From Cristatella mucedo (lineage: Eukaryota; Bryozoa; Phylactolaemata; Cristatellidae): a DNA stretch of 64,000 nucleotides. Under the pieces are notes generated by a model. The model was given only the letters and a program-made list of their open reading frames with translations, ran no database searches and was not told where the DNA came from. The position numbers and the translations under genes were made by a program. Positions 36,707-47,655 of the stretch are shown here, in pieces (within the stretch, counting starts at the first letter, position 1; every line of letters starts with the position of its first letter). Location: NCBI GenBank assembly GCA_009760855.2, contig WPIO01000017.1, positions 1 through 64,000 on the forward strand, given 5' to 3'.

Positions 36707-37610
36707 AAGATCCGGGAGCCCCTGCCTCACCCCTTGACTCTACCCTGCCTCTTGCACCTGCCCCGTGACTTGTGACTAAATGACTAGCGACCCTGCCCTC
36801 TCCTCAATAGATTTAAATAATTTCCCACCCCATCCATCAAGACCTCGGTGCTGGCCCAACTAAAAATTTCTTTCAAAAATCTGGAAAAAATTACTACTCC
36901 AATAGTAATCTGAATTATTATGGAATAAGATGAAGATAATGGTTCTTTAAAGCTTATCTACGGCTAGTAGCCCTTGGGAGCTCACATCATACGATAAGCA
37001 AACATAAAGCCACCGGCTAATACGGTATGATTTGATTATTAATTCATGATTGCTGATTACTACCCAGCAATCACAAACAATTTAGCTGCTTTGCTAGGAA
37101 GTCAATAATCTAGCAGAAGCTCAGAGACGTATTTGGAGACCTAATTCTATTTTTAACAATAAGGCTGACTTAAATGCGTCCTGTTGTAAGTATTGTAGAG
37201 CACGTCAGTTCGTCAGATCTCACGGGCTAGTTAGTATAGTAGTATATCAAGGACCGAATCGTCGTTAAGTTCCTTTCTCCAGTCTTCAGGTCGCTCCACA
37301 GGCTTGCAACATCTGCTCCTCGGCTTCCAGTAGTTTTGCAGCTCCTAGTAAAGTGAAATCATATGGTGATCGGTCCTCAAGTTGGTATCACTGGAAGTCT
37401 GGAGCTTGCCCCCCCCCTATTGCTGTCACGGCCTACACTGACCAATTGTTAGCCAAGACTCATCTGCTCTCCTCAGCTCTCTACCTGTGCTCTCGTGAAC
37501 GTGTCGGGGTCCTACTTTACAGAGGACCTTAAGTGCTCGTGTACTTTTGCTTGCTTGTCTTTGCATGATACATTGATGATGTCATTAACTCTAGGTCATT
37601 GCTTCTCCTG
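36707..37610. other. no gene seen
   Basis: AT-rich. Nothing recognised. Confidence 0.5.
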
Positions 37611-37691
37611 CAGGGATATGTGCAACATCTAGGCAGAGATCTAGTTCTCTAATAGTGCTATGTGAATGACGACTTATTATTATTATTATTT
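37611..37691 (+). mobile_element. SINE-B/LINE-A type tail, diverged
   Basis: GGATATGTGCAACATCTAGG, AGAGATCTAGTTCTC and GTGCTATGTGAATG, then six ATT units. The head is not recognisable. Confidence 0.6.
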
Positions 37692-38482
37692 ATTGTAGGC
37701 CCCTGGCACAGCCAGTCGCCACCGACGTCCTTCCATTCTCTTATCAGTTGGCCTCTTCCTCCCTCGGACCCTTCGACCTTCGTTTATCTACCCTGCTCCA
37801 CTCCTTCCGGTCTCCAGTCTGGCCGACCTACGAAGCGTCGAGGTGCCGACTCTCCTGTATATCGCAATTTCTCATAGCGTCAAGCTACAGGGGTCGGTCG
37901 GCTGCCTCACCCCACACCCTAGGGCTGCTGCCAGCTTTGACTAGCTAGCTGCCAGCACCTGAGCTATTTGCAGCACCTGCCACGTGACGATCTCTGGTAT
38001 CGCCTGATCTGCACTTGACTGCATGCACGCTGGCCTGTTCGGGCGCTACCTTCTCACCTTCTTCATAACTCATAGCTTCAGACTCAGCCACCTCAGCAAG
38101 CGCGTTCGCTATGTGCGTGCGATCCACCCGAGTCCTAGCAGCTGCATCGCCACAGCCACGACAGCTTCTGTCCGTTCGCTAGTCGAAGTGCTCTTACTCG
38201 TACAACTCCCATGTGCATGGCACTTGTTATTCCACCAACGTTCATATTAAACAGGAAATTATCGGAGAATCGTATACCCGACTTGTTAGAAGTGCTGTGG
38301 GTGTCCTGCATGGCGAGTCATGTTATCTCTTTCTCTCAATCAACAATTAGTGGCCACCTGCCTGCTGCAAGGTGGTCGGCAGAGGGTGTTAACGATAGCT
38401 TGGTGCTTCTAACTAGACTGGTGATGTAATCCTCACATGGTGGGGCAGTTACAATACTAGTTAAGCCTTTACTGTTCGTCTC
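37692..38482. other. no gene seen
   Basis: Short open frames only; no domain or element motif was recognised. Confidence 0.45.
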
Positions 38483-38526
38483 GATATGTGTCTCCGTCGA
38501 TAACTCCACAAAGACAATGTAGGTAT
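38483..38526 (-). mobile_element. LINE-B extreme 3' end (left part of split copy)
   Basis: TGTCTCCGTCGATAACTCC and ACAAAGACAATGTAGG are the reverse complement of the LINE-B terminus. The rest of this copy resumes at about 38736. Confidence 0.75.
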
Positions 38527-38735
38527 TATTGCTACGAAAACGCACTTGTTTATTATAGTATTTGGTGGGTCTTTGTGATTGGTCATCGTGTGCATTACCT
38601 GCTTACACTATGCCTGCTGCTTGCGGATGTTACCATCAATCATTTGGTAATGCTATCTATACAGCATCTGTAAAGTGCCTTGGAAGATATTCAGTTCTCT
38701 GAGGGTGCTATACAAATATATCATTATTAAAGAGT
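38527..38735 (+). mobile_element. LINE-A 3' fragment inserted into LINE-B
   Basis: It contains TTTGGTGGGTCTTTGTGATT (LINE-A AGTGGGTCCTTGTGATTCG region) and the tail GTAAAGTGCCTTGGAAG, TTCAGTTCTCTGAGGG and CTATACAAATATATCATTATT. It separates the two parts of the LINE-B copy. Confidence 0.75.
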
Positions 38736-39990
38736 TTTCTAAATGCACTCAAAGCCTAAGCAGCTCTTGATGCACATTTGGTAGCCGACAGACTTCATCT
38801 CATGCAACAAAGAGAAAGTGAGGTGCATAGCTGAGTCAGGAGGGAAGTTGAGATAGTGAGTAGCATGGAAGTAGCAGCTCAGGTCGGCCGGAAAGGATGT
38901 ACCACAGTTGGCAGCAGCATAGTAGGTATCGTTGTGTAAAAATTGGGGAAGTGAGTTCTTCAGTCTAAGACCTGCAGACCAAAAGCTTCTGCGCCAACGG
39001 TCTTTGGGCAAAGGAACAAAACAGCTAATTTATTGTCCACAACAGACCTGAGGGCACGACGAGGCTGAATCTTGGGCAGCAGTTCAATTAGGTATTAAGG
39101 AGCTACGCCGTGCTAGGCATTGTGGGTCAGCCTAAGAACTTTACTCTGTATCCATTAATCAACCGGAAGCCATCGAGGCCCCTTCAGCTAAGGAGACACA
39201 CGGTCAAACCTTTGGGAGTTGTTAAGTAGCTTTGCAGTCATGTACACGACCAGCTGCAGTGGTATCGTGGCTTTCTTGGGAAGCCTAGCCAAAACTGAAT
39301 TGTAATAATCTAGCCGAGACAGAATAAGGAAGCTAGTTATTTTTTGCAAGCGTCCATGCTTGAAGTCCCTAATCTTTGACAGGTTTCGGACGTTATGGCT
39401 AGCTGTGGATGCAGTCTTCTCAATGAAACTTCTAAAATCTAGGCAGTTGTCAAAGACGACACCCAAATGCCGAGCGCTCAGTGACTGTCGCACGAGCAGC
39501 ACACCTATTACCAAAGTTGACTTCCAAGTCCAGCCACACGCTTGGCGTGTCTCATTAGTAGCAGCTCCGTTTTATCGTCGTTCAGTTTAAAGAAATTTGC
39601 CGACATCCAGGATCGATTGTCTGCAATTAAAGCATTCAGTTTATCAATCGCCGAAGCAGATTTCGACGGTTCAAACGAAAAATACAGCTTGGTATCACGA
39701 GCATAAAAGGCGATTTGTGATAGCCGATCCCATTGGCCCGATTCACTTTTCCAAGACGTTCATTATAAACGAAGAACAGCAAAGGACCGAGGGTGGACCG
39801 TCGTGGGACTACACAGGTGAGTGGTCTGGTGCATGAGATCTGACCCCCCAGGCGAGGCTGATTGAGCACGATCGGACAAGTACGATTTGAACCGTATCAG
39901 TGCCTTGGCTGCAAGACCGATCGTTGTTCTCAACAGGATATCGTGATCAATAGTGTCAAATGGTCCTGATTGATCCGGTAGTCTAGAGCA
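38736..39990 (-). mobile_element. LINE-B copy with degenerate RT
   Basis: Reading leftwards from about 39990, the translated blocks are DQSGPFDTIDHDILLR, FKSYLSDRAQSASPGG, STLGPLLFFVYN, YARDTKLYFSFEPSKSA, WMSANFFKLNDDKTELLLM, ARHLGVVFDNCLDF, SRLDYYNSVLARLPKKA and the C-terminal SLPQFLHN region. These match the L2/CR1-like RT order. The catalytic YADD box reads YARD, so the enzyme would be dead even without the several frameshifts. The 5' part is missing. Confidence 0.85.
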
Positions 39991-40591
39991 GACGATACTC
40001 CCGTCATCGCTGCTGATATGGCCAACCTGTAGGTAATTTCCTCGTACGCGTGGAAATTACCAGTTGCACGCCACCTTAGCTGATGGAGCTTCGTTGGGGT
40101 CCTGGTCACACTGGAAATGCATGCCAGCTATGCGTCGCCTCTTCGGTCTTGCAGGTTCGCCGCCATCGCCTAGCTCTTTGCCGTGTGGCAGGAACCTGCT
40201 GCGCGAGCCTGGCAAAGTGCTTGGCTGGCTGGCGGCCTCTTCGCTTGGCTCTTTTAAGCGCTAAACAGCGGCAGCCGCGGATGCCGTTGCCGTGGATGAA
40301 CCGTGGTGCTTTGGAGCTCGATTCAACTATTCGCCCACACCGAGAACACTCTTCCTTCAACGGGCAATCGCTGCGCTGCCTTTCGTTCCGTCATCAGTCG
40401 CTACTTGAGCTTACAGTTTGCTGGGAACCAAAAATACCCGATTGGAAAGAATGGAGAGTGGAGAGAAGAGGCAGTGAAATTGAAATCAGAGCAGCAATAA
40501 GTGGCGGCTGTCTTTGCTCTCAGAAGTGTACGACTATCCCAACAGATGTGCAGCTGCCAGCTTTAAATGACGAGGCATAGGGATTACTTAG
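39991..40591. other. no gene clearly supported
   Basis: A 165-codon frame (40083-40580) is open but lacks domain motifs. Confidence 0.4.
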
Positions 40592-40794
40592 TATGCGAGC
40601 TTGCTCGATGGCCAGAAAGAATCGGACCGAATATTGCACGAGTCCCAGGGCCGGTTTATAACGGCGACCGTGTGTTCCTTACTTGTGCCGTTATGTGCGG
40701 CAAGGTTCTGAATGGTCCGATGGCACCTGTGGTTAGGTGGTCTCAAGTGTTGAGTGACTTATCTTCCCTTGTCGTTATCTACCGGAGTTTTTAA
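40592..40794 (+). CDS. Ig-like half-domain, candidate exon or relic
   Basis: The frame reads ARVPGPVYNGDRVFLTCAV and, 16 residues later, VVRWSQ. GDRVFLTC followed by a Trp is the usual B-strand Cys and C-strand Trp of immunoglobulin domains. A weak acceptor TTACTTAG at 40590-40591 would open the exon in phase 1, the usual Ig exon phase. The F-strand YxC is not found in the same frame before the stop at about 40794, so the domain is either split by an intron or broken. No partner exon was identified on this strand. The function is unknown. Confidence 0.35.
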
Positions 40795-41569
40795 GTTAAA
40801 TTGCATGAATTGCAACCTGTGTAATTTTGAATGCAGTTACGTCGATTCTGCGGGTCCTGTAAACACAAGTCACCGATTACACAGCCACTGCGTAATTTGT
40901 ATCCAAGGAATTGGGGTCCGCGTTACGAACTTAACATGTGCCCAGGCATGGTACCGAGCCTGGTACTTCGTAACACGGATCGCGATTTCCCACAAGGTAC
41001 TACTGCAGCAAAGAATTTAAACTCATTTCCGAGCGCGGACAAAAATCGCCCCTGCATTAAGTAATGGCTTACGTTTACACAGTTTATAAACTGCATGAAA
41101 CAAATAAAAAAGACCAAGTTAATATGGAGTATTAATACAACGCACAATGAAAATAAAGCTAACAACATATGCGTAGCAATAAAAAAACATCCAAAGCACG
41201 GAAAACTCGGAGCAATCTCGAAACGCAAGAGGCCAGCAGACTTCTCAAGTTTTTGTTAGCAACATGACAAGAGGCGGCCATTTTTTTAGCTCCCACATTC
41301 AACCTTTCGCGTGCCAATGAACGCTCGACGATAAGAACGCTGTTTTATTCGGTCGGAAGGAATGGCCGTCCTCTGAGGTTCGCTGGCCAGCGAACGTACC
41401 TCACAGAAGAGAATCCAGTCCAATGATTCCTGGTGGGCGTGGTCCGTCGCCGAACGATCCTCCACCGATTCTCCGCTCCTAATGGGAAAGTCCGCATTGT
41501 CTTTACTCAGTGTAAAGGTTTTAACCTGCCGTCATCCCTCACTCCTTGCGATTTAATGACACCTTGTTA
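40795..41569. other. no gene; 18-bp palindrome at 41378-41395
   Basis: Short open frames follow the Ig-like segment without a recognised domain. GTTCGCTGG is followed directly by its reverse complement at 41378-41395. Confidence 0.45.
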
Positions 41570-42212
41570 CCACCTTCGAGGCTAAACTCACGCACTTGCA
41601 GCAACCCGTCTCGACTTTTTCGACTCACTGCTTGGTGGCCAGCCGGCATGTGCAATCTGGCGCTTACAGCATGCCACTTCTCGCCGACCTGCACTGGCTC
41701 TCAGGCAAGCAACACATCGATTTCAAAGTTTCGTCGCTCACTTTTAGGCCCCTTCATTCTTTGGCTCCAGCCTACCTTTCAGATCTATTCCCTCATCATG
41801 CTAGGCATTGTATCGACCACTTTTCCGAATTTAATCTGTTAGCAACACCATGTACGAGCCTTAACTCCTTTGGAAACCGTGCCTTTAGTTCGTATGCTGC
41901 CAAAGCCTAGAAATCTCTCCCAACCGATGTTCTAGACATCCCCTGACTTGAGGACATTTAAAAAGAAGCTAAAATACATCTATTTATTGCAGCATTTAGT
42001 GGGTCCATGTGAGTCGTTCTTTGTATGCTTATCCGGGCTGACACTTGGGATCCTGCCACTAAGCACATATGCATGTTGGCCCTGTACATGTCACCTCTAA
42101 ACGTGTTATGCTTGTTGACATTGAGCAAGCTACCACTAGCCATTCGATCAAATCTAGTGTTTAGAAAGAGATTCAGTTCTGAGAGGGTGCTATCAAATTT
42201 GTTGTTATTATC
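41570..42212 (+). mobile_element. LINE-A 3' half
   Basis: The translation shows LLADLHWLSGKQHIDFKVSS, LTFRPLHSLAPAYLSDLFPH and FGNRAFSSYAAKA. Next come the LINE-A 3'UTR (GCTGACACTTGGGATCCTGCC) and the tail TTTAGAAAGAGATTCAGTT. The frame is broken. Confidence 0.88.
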
Positions 42213-42479
42213 AAATAACTTTTTGCTCAATAAATTGGTGAGCAATCTTCTGCCTTCCCATGCTTTCTTGGAAACCTACGATAGCTGATCCATTCAAAAT
42301 TTCACCGTATATTTTTGAAGCTCCTACACGCTCGCTGGGTAAGGTTCGTAACCCAAAACCAGCTACCCGCCATTTTTGCCAACCCGGATGTTGGATACCT
42401 GGATTGTCCATTACACGAGGCTTTCGTAACTACGGACCCAGTGTACTAAGATGGTACATTTATGATCGGTGTCATTCCA

Positions 42480-42815
42480 AAAATATCAGCGGATATAACT
42501 TACTACTTCATTCTTTATCTCCAGATTCGTTATTTGGCTCCAGCCAGTCCAGTAGATCTACAGCTCCACCGGGCTAAGCATCGTACCACCCGCTTTTCGG
42601 AATCTCACTGTTTACCCACACCTCGTACAAGCGTCAAATCCTTTGGAGATCCTGCCTTTAGTTCGTATGCTCCCAAATCCTGGAACTCACTCTCGACTTT
42701 CGTCACGACATCCCCTGAATTGACCACATTAAAAAAATTAAGAAAGCATTTATTTATCACAGCATTTAGTGGGTCCTTGTGATTCGACCTTATGTGCTTA
42801 GGCGTGCTGACACTG
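42480..42815 (+). mobile_element. LINE-A 3' fragment
   Basis: HRAKHRTTRFSESHC, GDPAFSSYAPKSWNSLSTF and FITAFSGSL are the end of the LINE-A protein. The copy stops in the early 3'UTR inside a palindrome. Confidence 0.85.
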
Positions 42816-42861
42816 TGTCAGGATGCATAAGCACATAAAGGACGAATCACAGGGACCCACT
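42768..42861. repeat. 94-bp imperfect palindrome from LINE-A 3'UTR
   Basis: The plus-strand LINE-A text starting AGTGGGTCCTTGTGATTCG and reaching GCTGACACTG is followed at once by its own inverted copy, ending GAATCACAGGGACCCACT. The arms are about 46 bp with almost no spacer. Confidence 0.92.
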
Positions 42862-43372
42862 CATACAGTTCATTTTCTGTGATTCACCGTGTAATTTTAG
42901 TCACTAGGACTGCATCAACATCCTAGATAAGTCAAGACTGATGAAATATTGTATAGCAATGCATAATACCGTCATGCACAAATCATCCCAAGTTGATTGC
43001 ATCATTGTTGATCGTTGATTGCATCGTCTGATGCAACGCCATACTGCTGCAAGCAGCTGCTGCAGTTAGCTGACATCACAAAGCCCATTCGGAAAGGTGA
43101 GTGTGAGCATGAGCATTTAAAAAATATTTCCGACTTTGTGCGAAACATTTTAAGCTACTGTTACATACAACTGTAATTTTTGCATCCATTGAGGTGCAAT
43201 ACAGAACAGCAATGCCTCGAAAGTGCGTTAATACCGTGGGCCATTTGTGCTATGTTTTCGGCAAAGTTACATTTGCTAACCAGAAGGAAAGGATTAGGTC
43301 TCATGTGAAGAAGGCATAACATCTTTACTTCGAATGCAAGGTCGGTGACCAAGACAAGCCTTAGGCCCCCCG
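42862..43372. other. no gene seen
   Basis: Nothing recognised. Confidence 0.5.
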
Positions 43373-43519
<147 letters not shown>

Positions 43520-43526
43520 CACGCGA

Positions 43527-43916
43527 CACTTAAGCCTAGCTGCCTTGCTACCGAATCAAGGCGGTACGCTACTTCCCGTCTGATATTGCCGCCATTGCCG
43601 CCAGCTGTCCCAACTACACCACCTGCTGCCGCGTCGCAGGGGTACAGCCAGGTGAGTGGCAGTTTGATTAACTTCTTTTTTTTTAACAACAGTGCATGCG
43701 CCAAAAATACACTCACACGCGAGCACATCTCTCAGCTTGCAGATGGCGCCAGCTCTGAAGGAGGCTGCAAACTACATACTGCAGAGAAACGCGAAATACT
43801 CAGCTATAACAGCGAGCGTTCTTATGTCCAGCCACGCCTGGGCGGTGGTCCTCGTGGCCTTCTATGATTGGCCACATTGTCGGCGAACGTCAGCTATCCA
43901 TCCTTCGGGATGCTGA
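43527..43916 (+). CDS. candidate two-exon gene fragment, proline-rich first exon
   Basis: A frame open from just after the TA repeat ends in [18 protein letters not shown] and GYSQ, then a consensus donor (CAG followed by GTGAGT at 43652). An acceptor CTTGCAG at 43742 would join it in phase 0 to [16 protein letters not shown] and [14 protein letters not shown], stopping at 43916; CTCTCAG at 43735 is an alternative. The intron would be about 91 bp. The second part has a short hydrophobic stretch but no known domain. Several frames are open here, so this remains weak. Confidence 0.25.
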
Positions 43917-44520
43917 TACTGAACGAACGGAACGCTCCGCACCGGATCGCACGACTTGGCTTACGATCTTCTTCCGGTCAAATCTCCAGTTTTTTGAGCG
44001 TCATCGCCCATTCGGTCTCCATTCAAAGGTCAGGCTTGGCCCTAGCCGGTGACCCCCTAGCTGGCCGTATCACGTTACAGCCACGCTAGGCTACTGGACC
44101 TCTAGCTCTGGCAGCTGCTTCACGAAGGGGTAAATGAGGGAGAGCAGTAAGTCTAGGTATCTTAAAAGGAAAGAGGTAAGTATGGGCAGAGGCTGAGCAA
44201 GGATTTTCATCTGTATGGGCCAGATCGGCAAGATTTTCATGAAAAGCTCCTTCCCCCTCATCCCCCTTCCCGCAGACCCCTAGCTCCGCCACTGGGTATG
44301 GGGCGCAGAGGGCTACTGCTCTACTTAGATGGAGAGATTAGCTTCGAATTAAGGGCAGCAGGAACAGGCTTGAAGATGGATACTGCTAAAGAGCAAGGAA
44401 CGTAAGACAAAGACTCCAGTGAACAAGTCTCAATGGGAATGAGCTCTCTGATTTTGGTCAATGTTTCCTACGAACAAGCTAAGAAAACTATCGTCTAGAT
44501 TGACGCCCTACGGGGCAAAA
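43917..44520. other. no gene seen
   Basis: Nothing recognised. Confidence 0.45.
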
Positions 44521-44670
44521 ATAATAATAATAATAATGCACTTTATAAAGCACTCTCAGAGAACTCTATCTTTTTCTAGGCACTTTACATTTGCAGCAAA
44601 GGGAAACCCGATTGAATGGTGAGTAATATCATGCTTGATGAACAACATGAATAGCATGGTTAGATATGAT
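44521..44670 (-). mobile_element. LINE-A 3'UTR and tail
   Basis: Reads as the reverse complement of the family end: AATAATAATGCACTTTATAA, AGAGAACTCTATC and GGCACTTTACATTTGCAGC, then AGCATGGTTAGATATGATG. Confidence 0.85.
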
Positions 44671-44931
44671 GCCGACTTCGATATGATTGAAAAGATGGTT
44701 GATGGTCGATATCAGCAACGTTTGGTTGAGCATCTGTGATTTCACGATGTTCTTATAGAAACTAGACTTCCCCGTGGCTAAGATAGATTCATAAGACCTT
44801 AAACAATCTTCATTTGCCAGTCAGTAGACAGCCAGTCCTGAATTCTTCTATGCTTTATAAAGCTTGCTCTTGAAAGATAAATTTCTGCACTAAACTGCAG
44901 CCTATCTGTGCAAGGGCGTACATTAAAAAAA
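44671..44931. other. no gene seen
   Basis: Nothing recognised between a LINE-A tail and a SINE-A copy. Confidence 0.5.
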
Positions 44932-45084
44932 TACTAGCTGATTCAACAGCCTCTTTTGCATAGCGGCAGAAGAGCCTTTACGGCTATCACAACCGCTTGC
45001 AGCGGCAATACACGATCGCCCACGGCAGGATACGAGCCCACGACCTCAAGACCGAGGTCGTAAAAAGCAACCACCTTATCTTAC
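44932..45084 (-). mobile_element. SINE-A copy 4 (near complete)
   Basis: The plus strand begins ACTAGCTGATTCAACAGCC and contains AGAAGAGCCTTTACGGC, GATCGCCCACGGCAGGAT and GACCTCAAGACCGAGGTCG: the full reverse complement of SINE-A. Confidence 0.88.
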
Positions 45085-45599
45085 ATGTGCACATTGTGCT
45101 TAGTCAGATATGCAAAGACGTCCAGAACATCATCAAGCCTTGCGTCGTAGCATTCCACCAAAAATGGTAGATCGGATAGAGGATTGAGCAGAAGTGGCAA
45201 CGAAGGTACCTTTATTGCGAACAGCTTCGAAATCAAGGTTCTTCAGTTTTCCTTATTCGAAGGCTATTTGACACAGAGGGAAGACATTCTGAAATGGACG
45301 TACATATTCGCAAGTATTCATGCGCAGAAAAACTTGTTGCAGTAAAGTCATTGTGGAATTTGGGTGTTTCCGTTAAATCTGCCAAAAATCCGTTTTAGCT
45401 CCGCTCTATAAATACTTATTTGCCAATGTGGCAGAGCCGAAAGCATTCTGTCATCTGTTAGCCGCTCGGAAGCCTCAATTAACTCTCTCAGCTAACAGGA
45501 AATTGGTAGCCTCGTTTCGAGAGGCTGAAGATGGGTGCCAGCAGCAGCCATTCGGTAGACCCTCCCCCCATTGGGTGGTAATGTGAATCTTTAGCACCC
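45085..45599. other. no gene seen
   Basis: Nothing recognised. Confidence 0.5.
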
Positions 45600-46165
45600 C
45601 CGTAAACATAATGGAATGTAATGTATCTCCGTCTGTAACTACACAAAGCCATCGAGACAATGTGCGTGTTACGGAGGAGAATTTCGTATAGCGCCCTCAC
45701 AGCCTAAGTGACTTTCGGTACGCATTCGGTAGCCAACAGACTTCGTCTCACGCAACAAAGAGAAAGTGGGAAGCATAGCAGAGTCAGGAGAGCCGTTGAG
45801 GTAGTGAGTGGCATGGAAGTAGCAGCTCAAAACCGTTGAAAAGGATGAGCTATAGTCGGCAGCAGGAGAGTAGTTGCCATTACGTAAGATTTGTGGAAGC
45901 GAGTTCCAAAGTCTAGGACCTGAAGAGCTAAAGCTTCTGTCGCCAGCTGTCTTTAAACGGAGGAATGGAACAGCTAATGTATAGTCCATACATAACCTGA
46001 GGGCGCGAAGAGGCTGAAACTGGTGCAGCAGTCCAGGTAGGTACGAAGGAGCCAAGCCGTGGCGGGCCTTGTGGATCAGCGTAAGAACTTTGCTCTGTAT
46101 CCGTTGATCAACCGGCATCCACCCTAGCTCTTTTAGCAAAGGAGACACGTGCTTCAACCTCGCCC
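45600..46165 (-). mobile_element. LINE-B 3' half with longest open LINE-B frame
   Basis: A 162-codon minus frame (45669-46157) reads LGWMPVDQRIQSKVLTLIHK, ARHGLAPSYLPGLLHQF, GDRSFSSSGPRLWNSLPQIL: the RT C-terminal region of an L2/CR1-like LINE. The 3' end carries the LINE-B terminus, with GGAATGTAATGTATCTCCG as the reverse complement of the TTACA-type tail. It is 5'-truncated and gives the best view of the LINE-B end. Confidence 0.88.
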
Positions 46166-46919
46166 TCTAAAAATTTAATTGCCTTCTTAAAAACGAATTG
46201 ATAGCCTACTCATGTAAACCAACTTGGAACTTAGGTGCAAAAGGCGGCCCCGCTAGCTGAGTCGTAGCACAGTCCAAAGATAGAATGACGACTCCCCAAG
46301 TGGAGAACACCTGCAGAAGATGAGAGAGTCGAAGCCCGAAAAGGTTCTCGACTCACGCCACGCGGTGCCTGGCATCCCCCAAGGAGGCCACCAGCAACAT
46401 TGCTCAAATGCGCATCGCCCGGAAAGCTTGCATAGCGAAGAATGCGTCAAAGTACGGTAGCATCTTTTGAAGAAATGGTAAACAAAAGCTCTAAAGAGAA
46501 ACTAAGGCCTCTCTTAAAAACCGACTGATAAAAATAAAAACCGCCTCTACAGCAAAATAGTGACTCCCCATTTCGGCAAATTGAACATTAGCTCTGCAGG
46601 AACTTGACCCCCGGAAGCCGTCTTTAGGTACCGCCTGAAAAGAAGTTGAAACGTTGAATTGCTACCATACCAGTTTATACGGCAAGGGCTCTTGCGATCG
46701 TTAGTGGTTCTTGAATTACGACGCGTCGGTACTGGAAAGGTAATTTGTAATAATGACTCGGTTATACTCCGGGCCTCAAGCATCAGAGAGCTGTACGCCG
46801 TCGCTGTACACTCGTGCCAATTTGTGGCTACGAAATAGACGGGCCTGCAGTAGGCTAGCGACGCCGACGCGCTATAGTGAGGCGTGGCGCTCTTCAATTC
46901 CACTGCGCTCTGCTGCCGT
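46166..46919. other. no gene clearly supported
   Basis: A 139-codon minus frame (46547-46966) is open and protein-like in places, but its upstream end runs into the hairpin at 46920 and no domain was identified. Confidence 0.35.
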
Positions 46920-46978
46920 CGGCACGTCAGCGTGCCGCGAAGCGAGGCAGCCTCGCTGCGCGGCACGCTGACGTGCCG
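46920..46978. repeat. 59-bp near-perfect hairpin
   Basis: Outer arms of 20 bp (CGGCACGTCAGCGTGCCGCG and its complement) and inner arms AGCGAGG/CCTCGCT are separated by a single A-G mismatch, with a 3-base loop. The stem is extremely GC-rich. Confidence 0.96.
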
Positions 46979-47056
46979 CGCATTCAGGCGCCGGAATTTG
47001 TCGCTGGCTAGGCCGACTGGCGCCCGTTACGAGTGCTGTTTCTTGGGGTCCTGAGG

Positions 47057-47208
47057 GCGACTTGATCGCACGAGCCGCTACGGCTTGTGCGATCAAGTCG
47101 CTGCTCGCTCTGCCAAAGTTCGAGCCCCGAGGCATATGTGAAGCGCCTGAATAGAGACTAAGTTCTCTTGTGGCGCTATATAAATGAATTATACTATTAT
47201 ATTATATT
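47057..47208 (+). mobile_element. SINE-B copy 4 with hairpin head
   Basis: A 45-bp hairpin (47057-47101; arms GCGACTTGATCGCACGAGCC and its near complement, 3-base loop CTA) replaces most of the tRNA-like head. It is followed by the B box AGTTCGAGCCCCGAGGC and the tail GCATATGTGAAGCGCCTGA, TAAGTTCTCTTG and GCTATATAAATGAATTAT. Confidence 0.85.
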
Positions 47209-47655
47209 AAAGTTTGGGACTAACAAAATACCCTGCCAAATTTGGGCTGCTTAAGAAGCGGAGCATGAGCCGAGCACGGCCACGACTTCGCGCGCTCGTG
47301 TTTCAAAGCTCGAAGACTCTTCCGGCCGGAAACTCTTAGCCGACGGCCGAGTAGTGATGCAGATGCACAGTCTGCAGTCGCACGACAGTTGTCCGATTCG
47401 GGCAAAGCTTAATGTTCATCCCTCCCATTAGTAGGGTTCAGCCATCTTAAAAAATTCCGAGCTTCGCTAGCGTTCGTAGATGACGGCTCTGCATGCAGAA
47501 GACCCCGAGGTTTGATCTCGTGTCCATCGGTTTTGAGCCTTTCAAACAAATTGCAGTCAACCAATTTAGCCACGCTGGCTCGTACTTGACTCGGTCTCTT
47601 CTGACGAATGCATGAAACATAATTGGTGGTAATGAATGGATGAAGTGCAAAAAAT
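47209..47655. other. no gene seen
   Basis: Nothing recognised. Confidence 0.5.

Noticed and set aside
46547-46966. 139-codon minus frame considered as an Ig or receptor exon
   Set aside because: Cys and Trp spacing does not fit an Ig domain, and its upstream end is made of the hairpin at 46920.
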